Shown here in pieces: positions 1-7,654 of a stretch of DNA of 16,346 bases (position 1 is the stretch's first letter; each line of letters begins with the position of its first letter). The DNA lies in the NCBI RefSeq assembly GCF_910584465.1, contig NZ_CAJUBK010000049.1, forward strand, positions 1 through 16,346. Direction: 5' to 3'. The notes under the pieces are model-generated. The model had not been told where the DNA came from and did no database searches. It was given only the letters and a program-made list of their open reading frames with translations. The stretch comes from an uncultured Oscillibacter sp. GTDB lineage: Bacteria > Bacillota > Clostridia > Oscillospirales > Oscillospiraceae. A program made the translations under genes and the position numbers.

Positions 1-1415
1 CCGTAGATCTCCGCCATCTCCTTGTTCTCCGGCAGGATCCACCGGGAGGGGATGCCGTAGGCGGGCTCGATGGTCTCGATGCCGTCGATCTCGCCCAGGG
101 GGTTGGCGGGCTCCAGGGCCAGGTAGTAGTCCACCAGGATCTCGCCCCGGGCCACTTCCTCGCCCCGGATCCGGATGACGTACTGGTTCGTCCCCAGGGA
201 CGAGGCGTCGTGCAGCCGGATGGAGGGGAAGACGAAGCCCATGTCCTGGGCATACTGGCGGCGGAAGATGACGATGCGGCTGATGAGCTTGCCGCCGTGG
301 CTCTCATCCACCATGGGGATGAGGCTGTATCCAAACTCCATCTCGATGGGCTCCACCGAGAGGAGGTTGTAGACGTTGTTGATGTCCTTGTAATAGTCGG
401 TCTCGCTGGGCGCGGCCTCCGCGCTGGCCTGCTGCTGTTCCGCAGCGGCCTGGAGGGCCGCGGTCTCCTGCCGCTCCCGCTCCATGCGGCTGCTGACGAA
501 CCAGCCCACGCCCAAAAGCAGGCCGCCGCCGATGGCCAGGGCCAGATGGGGCGTGTTGGGGATGGCCGCCAGGAACAGCAGGATGACGCCGGTGGTCATG
601 ATGGCCCGGGGCTGGTTCTTGAACTGGCCGATGACGTCCTTGTTCAAACTGCCCTCGGACACGGACCGGGTGACGATCATGCCCGTCGCGGTGGAGATCA
701 TCAGCGCCGGGAGCTGGGAGACCAGGCCGTCGCCGATGGTGACGATGGAGTAGCGGGAGATGACGTCGGAGAAGGTCCCGGCGTTCATCACCATGCCGAT
801 GACGGTGCCGCCGATGAAGTTGATCAGCGTGATGATGATCGACATCGTGGCGTCGCCCTTGACGATCTTGGTGGCGCCGTCCATGGCGCCGTAGAAGTCG
901 GCCTCTTTTTGGATCTTATAGCGCCGCTCCTTGGCCTCCTGCTCATCGATGAGCCCGGAGCTCAGGTCGGCGTCGATGGCCATCTGCTTGCCGGGCATGG
1001 CGTCCAGGGTGAACCGGGCGGCGACCTCGGCCACGCGCTCGGCGCCCTTCGTGATGACGATGAACTGCACCAGCACGATGATGAGGAAGATGACCACGCC
1101 GACGACGATGTTGCCGCCGGTGATCAATCCGCCGAAGTTCTGGATGACCTCGCCGGCGTAGCCGTGCCAGAGGATCTGGCGCGTCGTGGAGACGTTCAGT
1201 CCCAATCGGAACAGCGTGGTGATCAGCAGTAAGGATGGGAAGATGGAGAACTCCAGGGCCTCCGAGATGTTCATCGTGATCATCAAGATCATGACGGACA
1301 AGCCGATGTTCACCACCAGCAGGATGTCCAGCAGGGGCGTGGGCAGGGGGATGATCAAGAACAGGACGATGACCACGACGGCGAGGGATATTGCATTGTC
1401 AAGGATCCTTCTCAA
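1..1415 (-). CDS. flhA: Flagellar export gate protein FlhA, 5' part (3' end outside window)
   Basis: FlhA forms the nonameric ring of the flagellar type III export gate; its membrane part takes part in proton-driven export and its cytosolic part docks chaperone–substrate complexes. About 471 codons are present, out of roughly 680–700 usual for the family. I read a hydrophobic N-terminus with several membrane helices (about residues 8–125 and 190–310). The FHIPEP signature RFTLDAMPGKQMAIDAD lies at about 134–150, followed by a Gln/Ala-rich linker (315–338) and the start of the soluble domain with IRGEEVARGE near 416–425. The start is TTG at 1413–1415: a GGAGGTGA Shine–Dalgarno lies 7 nt upstream, the upstream ATG in that region runs into a stop, and the protein from TTG begins like other FlhA proteins. 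It follows flhB after a 99-nt gap that contains a hairpin. The identification is secure; the gene is cut by the window edge. Confidence 0.97.
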   Translation of the reverse strand, partial: MRRILDNAISLAVVVIVLFLIIPLPTPLLDILLVVNIGLSVMILMITMNISEALEFSIFPSLLLITTLFRLGLNVSTTRQILWHGYAGEVIQNFGGLITGGNIVVGVVIFLIIVLVQFIVITKGAERVAEVAARFTLDAMPGKQMAIDADLSSGLIDEQEAKERRYKIQKEADFYGAMDGATKIVKGDATMSIIITLINFIGGTVIGMVMNAGTFSDVISRYSIVTIGDGLVSQLPALMISTATGMIVTRSVSEGSLNKDVIGQFKNQPRAIMTTGVILLFLAAIPNTPHLALAIGGGLLLGVGWFVSSRMERERQETAALQAAAEQQQASAEAAPSETDYYKDINNVYNLLSVEPIEMEFGYSLIPMVDESHGGKLISRIVIFRRQYAQDMGFVFPSIRLHDASSLGTNQYVIRIRGEEVARGEILVDYYLALEPANPLGEIDGIETIEPAYGIPSRWILPENKEMAEIY

Positions 1416-1453
1416 GCGCCGGTCACCTCCTGTCCCGCATGTTCCTTCCCGCC

Positions 1454-1472
1454 CCGGCGCGCTCCGCGCCGG
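1454..1472 (-). other. GC-rich hairpin in the flhB–flhA gap
   Basis: A perfect 8-bp inverted repeat (ccggcgcg / cgcgccgg) with a 3-nt loop sits about midway between the flhB stop and the flhA TTG start. No T-run follows on the minus strand, so it does not look like an ordinary intrinsic terminator. It could be an mRNA processing or stability element, or a weak attenuator reducing flhA relative to upstream genes. The structure is seen directly; the role is inference. Confidence 0.55.
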
Positions 1473-1514
1473 ACTGCTCTGTCCTCCCTCTATCCTTTGG
1501 ATGGAGCGGCAAAT

Positions 1515-2588
1515 TTATTTTACTAACTTATGGTCTTCGTTCAGCCGGAAGATGTAGACCAGCACCTCCGCCACCGGGTTGTACAGCTCCGGCGGGATCT
1601 CCTGGTCCAGTTCCGCGTCCGCATAGAGGGCGCGGGCCAGGGGCACGTTCTCGATGGTGGGCACCTTGTTCTCCTCCGCCACCTTCACGATGCGCAGGGC
1701 CAGCTCATCCATGCCTTTCGCCAGCACGATGGGCGCGGCGTCCTCGTCCGGGCGGTACCGGAGGGCCACGGCGAAATGGGTGGGGTTCCGGATGACCACG
1801 TCCGCCTGGGGCACCTGCTGCATCATGCGGCTCTGTGCCCGCTTGCGCTGCATCTCTTTGATCTTGGACTTGATCTGGGGGTCGCCTTCCAGCTGTTTGT
1901 ATTCTTCCTTGATCTCCTGCTTGCTCATGCGCAGCTGCCGCTCGTAATCCCACCATTGGTACAGGAAATCCAGCGCGGCCAAGGCGATGAAGGCGATGCC
2001 GACCTTGACGATCATGCTCATGCCCCTGGAGAACAGGTGGGCCGAGGAGGCCCGCAGGTCCACGTACAGATATTTCGCGCTCTCATGGAACATGCCCTCG
2101 ATGCTGATATAGACGATGACCATGAGGATGCAGATCTTCAGGATGCCCTTCAAAGCATTGATCGCGCTTTTCAGGGAGAACAGCCGCTTGAAGCCCTCCA
2201 AAGGGTTGATGCGGCTGAATTTCGGCTTCATCAGTTCGCTGCTGACCAGCAGCCTCGTCTGGGCGAAGGTCGCGACGACCGCGCACAGCGCCGTCACCAG
2301 GGTGATCGGGAGCACGGTCCGCGACATCATCCCCAGGGCCTGCATCATGATCTCCCGGAGCGCGTCGCCGATGACGATGCCCCCGGAAAGGTCGCACTCC
2401 GCGAAGCAAAAACGCATGAACCCCGCCAGCTGCTCCGCGATCTTCCCGGACATCATCCAGAACATGGCGAAGGAACCAAGGAGCGTGACCACCGCCACGG
2501 CGTCCTGACTGAGGAAGACGTTGCCCTTCTTCCGTTCGTCTCTTCGCTTTTTTGGGGTCGCTTTCTCGGTCTTAGAACCCTCCGCCAA
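1515..2588 (-). CDS. flhB: Flagellar export specificity-switch protein FlhB
   Basis: FlhB is the export-gate subunit that switches secretion from rod/hook to filament substrates by self-cleavage in its cytosolic domain. The 357-residue product has the usual basic N-terminus (KTEKATPKKRRDERKKG), four hydrophobic segments (about 29–48, 85–112, 147–166, 190–212), and a charged cytosolic part. The cleavage motif N268-P269-T270-H271 is intact, and length is normal. The start is TTG (2586–2588), 7 nt after a G-rich AAAGGGGGG Shine–Dalgarno. An ATG between these two elements is out of frame and ends after seven codons, so it is a decoy. It follows fliR after 32 nt. FliK, encoded in this operon, is the usual trigger for the switch. 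Confidence 0.98.
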   Translation of the reverse strand: MAEGSKTEKATPKKRRDERKKGNVFLSQDAVAVVTLLGSFAMFWMMSGKIAEQLAGFMRFCFAECDLSGGIVIGDALREIMMQALGMMSRTVLPITLVTALCAVVATFAQTRLLVSSELMKPKFSRINPLEGFKRLFSLKSAINALKGILKICILMVIVYISIEGMFHESAKYLYVDLRASSAHLFSRGMSMIVKVGIAFIALAALDFLYQWWDYERQLRMSKQEIKEEYKQLEGDPQIKSKIKEMQRKRAQSRMMQQVPQADVVIRNPTHFAVALRYRPDEDAAPIVLAKGMDELALRIVKVAEENKVPTIENVPLARALYADAELDQEIPPELYNPVAEVLVYIFRLNEDHKLVK

Positions 2589-2620
2589 CGGTCATCCCCC
2601 CTTTGGGCGTGCGCACGGTC

Positions 2621-3385
2621 TCAGGCCATCAGCCTCAGCATGTCATGGAGGCTGCCCAGCATGGTCTGCTCCGCCTCCAGCAAGAACTCGCTGAACGGGA
2701 GCATCAGCGTCAGCAGCAGGGCCAGGCCGACCAGGACCTTCAACTCGATATTGATGGAAAACACATTGATCTGGGGGATGACCTTCATCAAGACGCCCAT
2801 CCCAAGCTGGCCGATCAGCTCCGCCGCCAGCACCGGCATGGCCAGCTTCACCGCCAGCACCGTGCACTCGATGAACAGCTCCAGCGCCAGCTCGGTGACG
2901 TCGTTCCCCAGGGCGACGCGGCCGTACCCCACCACCTCGCCGGAGGTGATCATGATCCGCAGCAGTGTATGATGGCCGTTCCCGGCGAAGAACAGCAAGA
3001 TCATCAGGGTGTTCAGCAGCGTCCCCGTCACGGACATGTTGGACCGGGAGCCGGCGTCGTAGATCTGGCTCATGGTCATGCCCATCTGGGTGTCGATGGC
3101 CAGGCCCGCCAGCTGGGGGATATAAAAGAAAAAGTGTACGATCAGCCCCAGGATGAACCCCACGCCCACCTCCAGCAGCATCGACGCCGCCAGGGGCAGG
3201 ACGCCCGAAGGCGGCTCCACCCGTCCCCCCACCACCGAATAGGTGAAGGCGGAAAGGACCAGGGTGAACCCGGCCTTGAACGGCGCGGGGAAATTCTGGC
3301 GGCTCAGAAGGGGGTTGAAGCCCACGAAGCCGCTCATCCGGGCCGTGATCAGCAAAAAGAGCGTCAGGGCCCCCTCGTCTATCAT
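2621..3385 (-). CDS. fliR: Flagellar export gate protein FliR
   Basis: FliR is a polytopic membrane protein that completes the FliP5–FliQ4–FliR1 export gate in the basal-body core. The 254-residue product has normal length and is almost entirely hydrophobic, with about six predicted membrane segments. FliR-like features include the N-terminal stretch ARMSGFVGFNPLLSRQNFP, the GFILGLIVHF segment, and the central block with QMGMTMSQIYDAG. The ATG start has an upstream GGAGG, and the gene lies 12 nt after the fliQ stop. The neighbours fliP, fliQ and flhB support the call. Nothing unusual was seen. Confidence 0.97.
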   Translation of the reverse strand: MIDEGALTLFLLITARMSGFVGFNPLLSRQNFPAPFKAGFTLVLSAFTYSVVGGRVEPPSGVLPLAASMLLEVGVGFILGLIVHFFFYIPQLAGLAIDTQMGMTMSQIYDAGSRSNMSVTGTLLNTLMILLFFAGNGHHTLLRIMITSGEVVGYGRVALGNDVTELALELFIECTVLAVKLAMPVLAAELIGQLGMGVLMKVIPQINVFSINIELKVLVGLALLLTLMLPFSEFLLEAEQTMLGSLHDMLRLMA

Positions 3386-3397
3386 AAGGCGCCTCCG

Positions 3398-3661
3398 CTA
3401 GATCCGCGTCATCAGGTCGAAGATCTCCCGGGTGTACTCCTGGAGCGTCGTCAGCATCCAGCCGCCCGAGAGGAGCAGGACTCCCACGATGATGACCACC
3501 TTCAAGATGAAGCCGATGGTCTGCTCGTGGATCTGGGTCACCGCCTGGAAGACGGCCACCACCACGCCGGCCGCCATGCTCAAGATCAGCATGGGCCCGC
3601 CCAGCTTGATGACCACGCCCACGGCGTCCCGCATCACGTCGGTTATCATTCCCGTATCCAT
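3398..3661 (-). CDS. fliQ: Flagellar export gate protein FliQ
   Basis: FliQ is a small two-helix membrane protein that packs around FliP/FliR in the export gate. The 87-residue product has the family's normal length and two hydrophobic segments (about residues 15–40 and 50–70). Between them lies AVTQIHEQTIGFILK, typical of the FliQ cytosolic turn. The start is ATG at 3659–3661, preceded by GGAGGG at 7-nt spacing. It sits 14 nt downstream of fliP and 12 nt before fliR, the standard order. Confidence 0.97.
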   Translation of the reverse strand: MDTGMITDVMRDAVGVVIKLGGPMLILSMAAGVVVAVFQAVTQIHEQTIGFILKVVIIVGVLLLSGGWMLTTLQEYTREIFDLMTRI

Positions 3662-3675
3662 CCCTCAGCCCTCCG

Positions 3676-4350
3676 CTAATGGAAGCCCCGCACCAGGGTG
3701 GAGAACAGCAGCTCCCACCCGTTTAGGGTCACGAACAGCAGCAGCTTGAACGGCGCGGAGATCATGGACGGCGGCAGCATGATCATGCCCATGGACATCA
3801 GCGTACAGGACACCACGATGTCGATCAGCATGAAGGGGATGTACAGCAGCAGTCCGATGGTGAACGCCTTCGAGAGTTCGCAGGTCACGAAGGAGGGCAC
3901 GATGATCCGCAGCGGCAGCGTCTCCACCACCGTGTCCACGTTGACCTCCTCCGGCATGTCTACATGGGCCATGTCGCAGAACATCTCCAAGGTGCTGATC
4001 TTGGTGTTCCGGGCCATGAACTCGGCCAGGGGCACCGCGGCCCGTTCCAGGAACTCCTCCTGAGAGATCTCCTCCGCCCGATAGGGCTCATAGGCTTCCT
4101 CCTGGATGCGGGTGATGGTGGGCGACATGGTGTAAAAGGTCAGGAAAAGCGCCAGTCCGATCAGCACGAGGTTGGGCGGTGTCTGCTGGGTGCCCATGGC
4201 GCTGCGCAGGAACGAGAAGGAGATGACAAACCGGGCGAAGGACGTCATCATCACCACGAGAGAGGGCAGGAGCGTGATCATCGTCATCAGGAAGATGATC
4301 TCCAGCGCCTGCACGTTCTCGCCGTTCACATTGATAAGCCCTTCCGGCAA
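3676..4350 (-). CDS. fliP: Flagellar export gate protein FliP
   Basis: FliP forms the pentameric core of the export-gate channel. The 224-residue product shows the N-terminal helix pair ending in FARFVISFSFLRSAMG, then QQTPPNLVLIGLALFLTFY, a soluble loop, and the conserved MGMIMLPPSMISAPFKLLLF block near the C-terminus. No cleavable signal peptide precedes the first helix, so the protein is shorter at its N-terminus than the E. coli form (about 245 aa). The start is TTG (4348–4350) with GGAGGTGA 7 nt upstream; the fliO stop codon lies inside that ribosome-binding site, so translation is probably coupled to fliO. Confidence 0.97.
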   Translation of the reverse strand: MPEGLINVNGENVQALEIIFLMTMITLLPSLVVMMTSFARFVISFSFLRSAMGTQQTPPNLVLIGLALFLTFYTMSPTITRIQEEAYEPYRAEEISQEEFLERAAVPLAEFMARNTKISTLEMFCDMAHVDMPEEVNVDTVVETLPLRIIVPSFVTCELSKAFTIGLLLYIPFMLIDIVVSCTLMSMGMIMLPPSMISAPFKLLLFVTLNGWELLFSTLVRGFH

Positions 4351-4357
4351 CTCCGAT

Positions 4358-4723
4358 TCACCTCCGCCCCTTCTGTTTCATGATGGTGAGGAAAGCCTCC
4401 TTGAAGCCCGTCCCCTCCTGGCCCGCCGGAGGCGGCTCCCAGGAGGCGGCCTCCTCCGCGGTGAGCTCCGCCAGCAGGGTCACCCCCGCCGTCCCGGCCC
4501 CCAGGAGCAGGTACCGTCCGCCCACCCGGGCCAAGATCACGCTCTGATCCCGTCCCAGCGGCAGACGGTCCAGGACCTCCATCCGCCGTCCGCCCTGCAG
4601 GGCGCCGAAGCCCCCCCGGCCCGCGATATAGCGCGTGCACCAGTAGGCCAGGCCCAGGACCAGGACGACGCAGACGATCAGCCACAAGAAGGAGGCCAGG
4701 GCCGCCGCGTCCTCCCCCAGCAT
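4358..4723 (-). CDS. fliO: FliO-family flagellar export assembly protein
   Basis: FliO helps assemble the FliP ring and is poorly conserved. The 121-residue product has one N-terminal membrane helix (about 10–30, SFLWLIVCVVLVLGLAYW), a basic stretch (RYIAGRGG), and a small beta-rich domain with EVLDRLPLGRDQSVILARVGGRYLLLG at about 49–75. That block is the recognisable part of the FliO/FliZ family. The gene lies 4 nt after the cheY stop and 7 nt before fliP. No convincing Shine–Dalgarno precedes the ATG, so translational coupling to cheY is plausible. The call rests on the conserved block plus position. Confidence 0.9.
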   Translation of the reverse strand: MLGEDAAALASFLWLIVCVVLVLGLAYWCTRYIAGRGGFGALQGGRRMEVLDRLPLGRDQSVILARVGGRYLLLGAGTAGVTLLAELTAEEAASWEPPPAGQEGTGFKEAFLTIMKQKGRR

Positions 4724-4727
4724 CCCG

Positions 4728-5096
4728 TCAGGGATTGCCCAGGATCGTGCTGACGGTCTTCAGCACGCGGTCGGGCTTGAAGGGCTTCACGATGAAATCC
4801 TTCGCGCCGGAGCGCACCGCGTCCATGACCATGCTCTCCTGGCCCATGGCGGAGCACATGACCACATTGGCGCTGCTGTCCTTGGCGCGGATGGCCTTCA
4901 GGGCCTCCAGACCGTCCATGTTGGGCATGGTGATGTCCATGATCACCAGGTCGGGGCCGATCTCGCCGAACTTCTCCACCGCATCGGCACCGTCCACAGC
5001 CTCATAAAGCTCGGTATATCCATTCTTGCTCAGGGTGTCTTTGATCATCTTCCGCATAAAGGCAGCGTCATCGACCAGCAGGATCTTCTTAGCCAT
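4728..5096 (-). CDS. cheY: Chemotaxis response regulator CheY
   Basis: CheY carries the chemotaxis signal from the CheA kinase to the flagellar switch. The 122-residue single receiver domain has every key residue: acidic pair D9-D10, phospho-acceptor D54 in VIMDITMPNMDG, S82 in MCSAMG, F101, and K104-P105. No output domain is attached. It lies between fliY and fliO, as in Bacillus, next to the genes for its two switch partners (FliM, and FliY, which can also dephosphorylate it). A 77-nt AT-richer gap precedes the gene and holds the ribosome-binding site GGAAGGA; I saw no convincing promoter there. Confidence 0.97.
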   Translation of the reverse strand: MAKKILLVDDAAFMRKMIKDTLSKNGYTELYEAVDGADAVEKFGEIGPDLVIMDITMPNMDGLEALKAIRAKDSSANVVMCSAMGQESMVMDAVRSGAKDFIVKPFKPDRVLKTVSTILGNP

Positions 5097-5173
5097 TGTT
5101 GTATTCCTTCCTTCTTATCCAATTGATGATTATTTCAAAGCGCCGTTTCGCTGTTCCGCTTGGGTCCGGCGTC

Positions 5174-6595
5174 TTATTTTTTCGCCAGTTCGATCACGGG
5201 ATCCTGGACGATCTCCGTGATGCGGACGCCGAAATTGTCGTCGATCACCACCACGTCGCCCTTGGCCACGCATTTGCCGTTGACGAACAGATCCACCTGG
5301 TCGCCCGCCAGTTTGTCGAGCACCACCAGGGACCCCTTGGAGAACTCCAGGATGTCCTGGACCTTCCGCTGGGTCCGTCCGATCTCCACGGTCACCTGGA
5401 GCGGCACCTCCATGATCAGGTCCAGGTTCTGGGCCTGTTCCCTCCCCAAGACGTCCGCCGGATCCAGATCCCTCAGCGGAGCGGGCTTGGTATTGATCAC
5501 CTTCGGCTCCGGCGGCGCCGCGGCCGGCTGGGGCGGATAGGGATACGGATACGGATAATACATCGGCGGATACATCCCATTCATGCCATCCGGCATGGGA
5601 TAAGGCGGCATCTGGGGCATCTGGGGCATCTGGGGCATCTGGGGCATCTGCGCCGCCGCGGCCCCTGGCTGCTGCTGAGGGGCAGCCGGCTGCGGGGCGG
5701 GCTGCGGGGCCGCTGCGGGAGCGGGAGCCGGTGTCGGAGCGGGGGCCGGGGCGCCGCCGGCCATGCCGGCCATCATCGCCTCGATCTCCTCCTGGCTCAT
5801 CTTCTTGTTGGAGGGCTCCGGTTCGGGAGCGGGGGGCGGAGCGGGCTCAGAGATGCTGCCGGACGCGATGCCGGCCATCATCGCCTCGATCTCCTCCTGG
5901 CTCATCTTCCGGTTGGGGTCGCCCGAGGGCTGGAAGGCGGGGGCAGGCTCCGGCTCGGGCTCCGGGGCGGGAGCGGGGGCGGCTTCCGCCTCCTCCTCGC
6001 TGTCCAAGCCCAGGCCCCTCAAAAGCTCCTTGGCCAGCTCCACGCTCATGACGTTCATGAACTCGCTCTCCAGGGCCCCCTCGATCTTCAGGGAGAAGCG
6101 GACGATGACGATGTTCTCCGCCCCCTGAGGCAGGTGCTCCCGCTTGAACGCTTCCAGATCGTCCAGTTCGAACGGCTGCGGAGTGGAGATATCCACCTGA
6201 TAGCCCAGGAAATCGCTCATGGCCGTGGCGGCGGCGCCCATCATCTGGTTCATGACCTCGCACACGGCGCTGATGGTCAGCTCGTTGAGCTCGAACTCCT
6301 CGTCCGGCGACTCGCCGCCCATGAGGATGTCCACGATGACCTTGATGTCGCTCCGCTTGAGCAGCATGAAGTTGCTGCCCTGGAGCCCCTCTACGTACTT
6401 GATCTCGACGCCCATGGCGGGCTCCAGGTTGCCCAGGGCGAAGTCCGCTGTCTTGATCGCCGTGACTTTTGGTGTCGTGATATCGACTCTGTGCTCCAAA
6501 AGATTGGATACCGCGGTGGCAGAGGAGCCAAGGCTGATATTCATCATTTCCCCGAGGGCGTCGGTCTCCATCGGGCTAAATAACAGTTTCTCCAT
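5174..6595 (-). CDS. fliY: Flagellar switch phosphatase FliY (CheC-like + FliN domain)
   Basis: FliY is a C-ring protein that both dephosphorylates CheY-P and supplies the FliN module. Domains: a CheC-like region with two phosphatase motifs (D12-x3-E16-x2-N19-x22-P42 and S109-x3-E113-x2-N116-x22-P139); a Pro/Ala/Glu-rich linker (about 200–375); and a C-terminal FliN/SpoA domain (about 385–473, ending in GVRITEIVQDPVIELAKK). At 473 residues it is longer than B. subtilis FliY (about 380), mainly because of the linker. The linker carries two copies of KMSQEEIEAMMAG (230–242 and 265–277), five QMP repeats (316–330) and a PYPYPYP stretch. The usual N-terminal switch-binding EIDALL-type motif is absent from the N-terminus. 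Start is ATG, 5 nt after the fliM stop. Confidence 0.96.
   Translation of the reverse strand: MEKLLFSPMETDALGEMMNISLGSSATAVSNLLEHRVDITTPKVTAIKTADFALGNLEPAMGVEIKYVEGLQGSNFMLLKRSDIKVIVDILMGGESPDEEFELNELTISAVCEVMNQMMGAAATAMSDFLGYQVDISTPQPFELDDLEAFKREHLPQGAENIVIVRFSLKIEGALESEFMNVMSVELAKELLRGLGLDSEEEAEAAPAPAPEPEPEPAPAFQPSGDPNRKMSQEEIEAMMAGIASGSISEPAPPPAPEPEPSNKKMSQEEIEAMMAGMAGGAPAPAPTPAPAPAAAPQPAPQPAAPQQQPGAAAAQMPQMPQMPQMPQMPPYPMPDGMNGMYPPMYYPYPYPYPPQPAAAPPEPKVINTKPAPLRDLDPADVLGREQAQNLDLIMEVPLQVTVEIGRTQRKVQDILEFSKGSLVVLDKLAGDQVDLFVNGKCVAKGDVVVIDDNFGVRITEIVQDPVIELAKK
5608..5651 (-). repeat. 9-bp tandem repeat in the fliY linker
   Basis: Almost five copies of the unit gcatctggg (plus strand) run head to tail and encode five Gln-Met-Pro units in the FliY linker. 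Four copies are identical at the DNA level, and the unit is a multiple of three, so copy-number change would alter linker length without breaking the frame. A short 6-bp ggatac repeat encoding Pro-Tyr lies just upstream on the plus strand. Confidence 0.95.
5763..5804 (-). repeat. 42-bp direct repeat, copy encoding FliY residues ~264–277
   Basis: This segment is identical base for base to 5868–5909, with an offset of 105 bp (35 codons). Both copies encode the switch-binding-like motif KMSQEEIEAMMAG in the FliY linker. Identity at synonymous positions points to a recent duplication or gene conversion. Confidence 0.95.
5868..5909 (-). repeat. 42-bp direct repeat, copy encoding FliY residues ~229–242
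   Basis: This is the partner of 5763–5804 and is an exact match over 42 bp. It encodes the first KMSQEEIEAMMAG motif of FliY. The sequence between the copies encodes a Pro/Glu-rich spacer. Confidence 0.95.
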
Positions 6596-6600
6596 TCCGT

Positions 6601-7605
6601 CTACTCGCTCCTTTGCTCAAGCTGATAGCATACTTCATCTATCTTCACAGCCATGTTTTTCTTGTGGGTACCCATTTTCCCGGTGAACCAGTGATAACCG
6701 CCGATCTCCAGGAAGACGGGCGTTTCCTTAGGCTGTCCAAGATCGATGACGTCCCCCACGTTCAAGTGGTAGATGTCGCTGAGGGACAGCTGAGTGCTGG
6801 GCAGCTCCGCGATGATCTCCAGCTTGGAGTCGCGCAGTTTGTCGAAGATCTCCTCCGACTTGTCCTCGGCCGCGACCTTGCGGATGGGGTTCTCCCGGCT
6901 GATCTCGGCGAAGATGTTGGTCAGGACCTCGCCGGGCAGGCAGATGCTCATCCGTCCCGACAGGTTGGGGAACTGCATCTTCAGGTCCACGATCACCACC
7001 GTCTCGTCCAGGCCGATGACCTGGTTCAGCGTGGGGTTGACCTCCGTGCGGCTGTAGATGAAGCTGATGGGCACGTAATTCTCCCAGCTCCGCCCCATCA
7101 CCTTGACGATGTCCTGGGCCAGGTCCTCGAAGAGCTTCAGCTCCAGGTCCGTGTAGCTGTAGTCGGAGTCCAGCTCGTCGTCCACCGTGCCCTCGCCGCC
7201 CAGCATACGGTCCATCATGCTCAGCGCCGTGGTGGTGGAGATGAAAAGCATCGCCGGCGTCTCCTGCACCTGGTCTTTCAGGCCCACATCGATCAGCCCC
7301 AGCACATCGCCCTCCGTCAGGGCATTGGAAAACTCGTAATAACGCTGTTCTTCGATGCTCTCCACCGTGATCTCGCAGGTGGAGCGCAGCCGCCCGTTCA
7401 GCCGGGAGCCGATCACGCGGGAATAGTTGTCGAAGATGCCGTTGAGCATCTTGATGCGGTCTTTGGTGAATTTACGGGGACTGCTGAAGTCGTATTTTTG
7501 ATACTTCTTTTCCTGGTTCTCACTGGATTGCTCCAGGTCCTTGTCTCCGCTTCGAACCGCGTTCAGCAAAGCATCAATCTGCGCTTGCGATAATACGTCT
7601 GCCAT
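6601..7605 (-). CDS. fliM: Flagellar motor switch protein FliM
   Basis: FliM is the C-ring protein that binds CheY-P at its N-terminus, FliG through its middle domain and FliN/FliY through its C-terminal SpoA domain. The 334-residue product has normal length. The CheY-binding motif is present as LSQAQIDALL (5–14). The middle domain (about 45–235) contains the FliG-contacting GGEG loop in MDRMLGGEG (131–139). The C-terminal domain spans about 250–330. The ATG start lies behind a G-rich AGGGGGG ribosome-binding site; another ATG 7 nt upstream is out of frame. The gene follows motB after 116 nt, where fliL usually sits in Bacillus, and a candidate promoter lies in that gap. Confidence 0.98.
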   Translation of the reverse strand: MADVLSQAQIDALLNAVRSGDKDLEQSSENQEKKYQKYDFSSPRKFTKDRIKMLNGIFDNYSRVIGSRLNGRLRSTCEITVESIEEQRYYEFSNALTEGDVLGLIDVGLKDQVQETPAMLFISTTTALSMMDRMLGGEGTVDDELDSDYSYTDLELKLFEDLAQDIVKVMGRSWENYVPISFIYSRTEVNPTLNQVIGLDETVVIVDLKMQFPNLSGRMSICLPGEVLTNIFAEISRENPIRKVAAEDKSEEIFDKLRDSKLEIIAELPSTQLSLSDIYHLNVGDVIDLGQPKETPVFLEIGGYHWFTGKMGTHKKNMAVKIDEVCYQLEQRSE

Positions 7606-7625
7606 GTCATCCCCCCTATTCTGCT

Positions 7626-7654
7626 ATGGTATTGGCCAAAGGCCGTTTAGTCAA
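7626..7654 (-). promoter_or_regulatory. Candidate vegetative-type promoter upstream of fliM
   Basis: On the minus strand TTGACT (7654–7649) is followed after exactly 17 nt by TACCAT (7631–7626). The first matches 5 of 6 and the second 4 of 6 positions of the sigma-A consensus. The spacer contains the inverted repeat ggccaaaggcc (7634–7644), which could bind a regulator or fold in RNA. The fliM start is about 20 nt downstream of the -10 box, leaving a very short leader. This is prediction by eye only. Confidence 0.35.

Noticed and set aside
210..1232. A 340-codon open frame on the plus strand, opposite flhA
   Set aside because: FlhA on the minus strand is unmistakable across the same region; the plus-strand product is His/Asp-rich and looks like no protein family.
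2589..2600. ATG start for flhB just upstream of the TTG
   Set aside because: The ATG is out of frame with FlhB and terminates after seven codons; TTG has correct spacing from the G-rich ribosome-binding site.
5097..5173. Possible promoter in the AT-richer gap before cheY (TTGAAA and TAAGAA)
   Set aside because: The spacing is only 15 nt, the -10 match is poor, and the region overlaps the cheY ribosome-binding site.
5096..6583. A 495-codon open frame on the plus strand, opposite fliY
   Set aside because: It mirrors fliY's repeats as HLGHLGHLG and Gly/Ser/Arg runs and has no independent family features.
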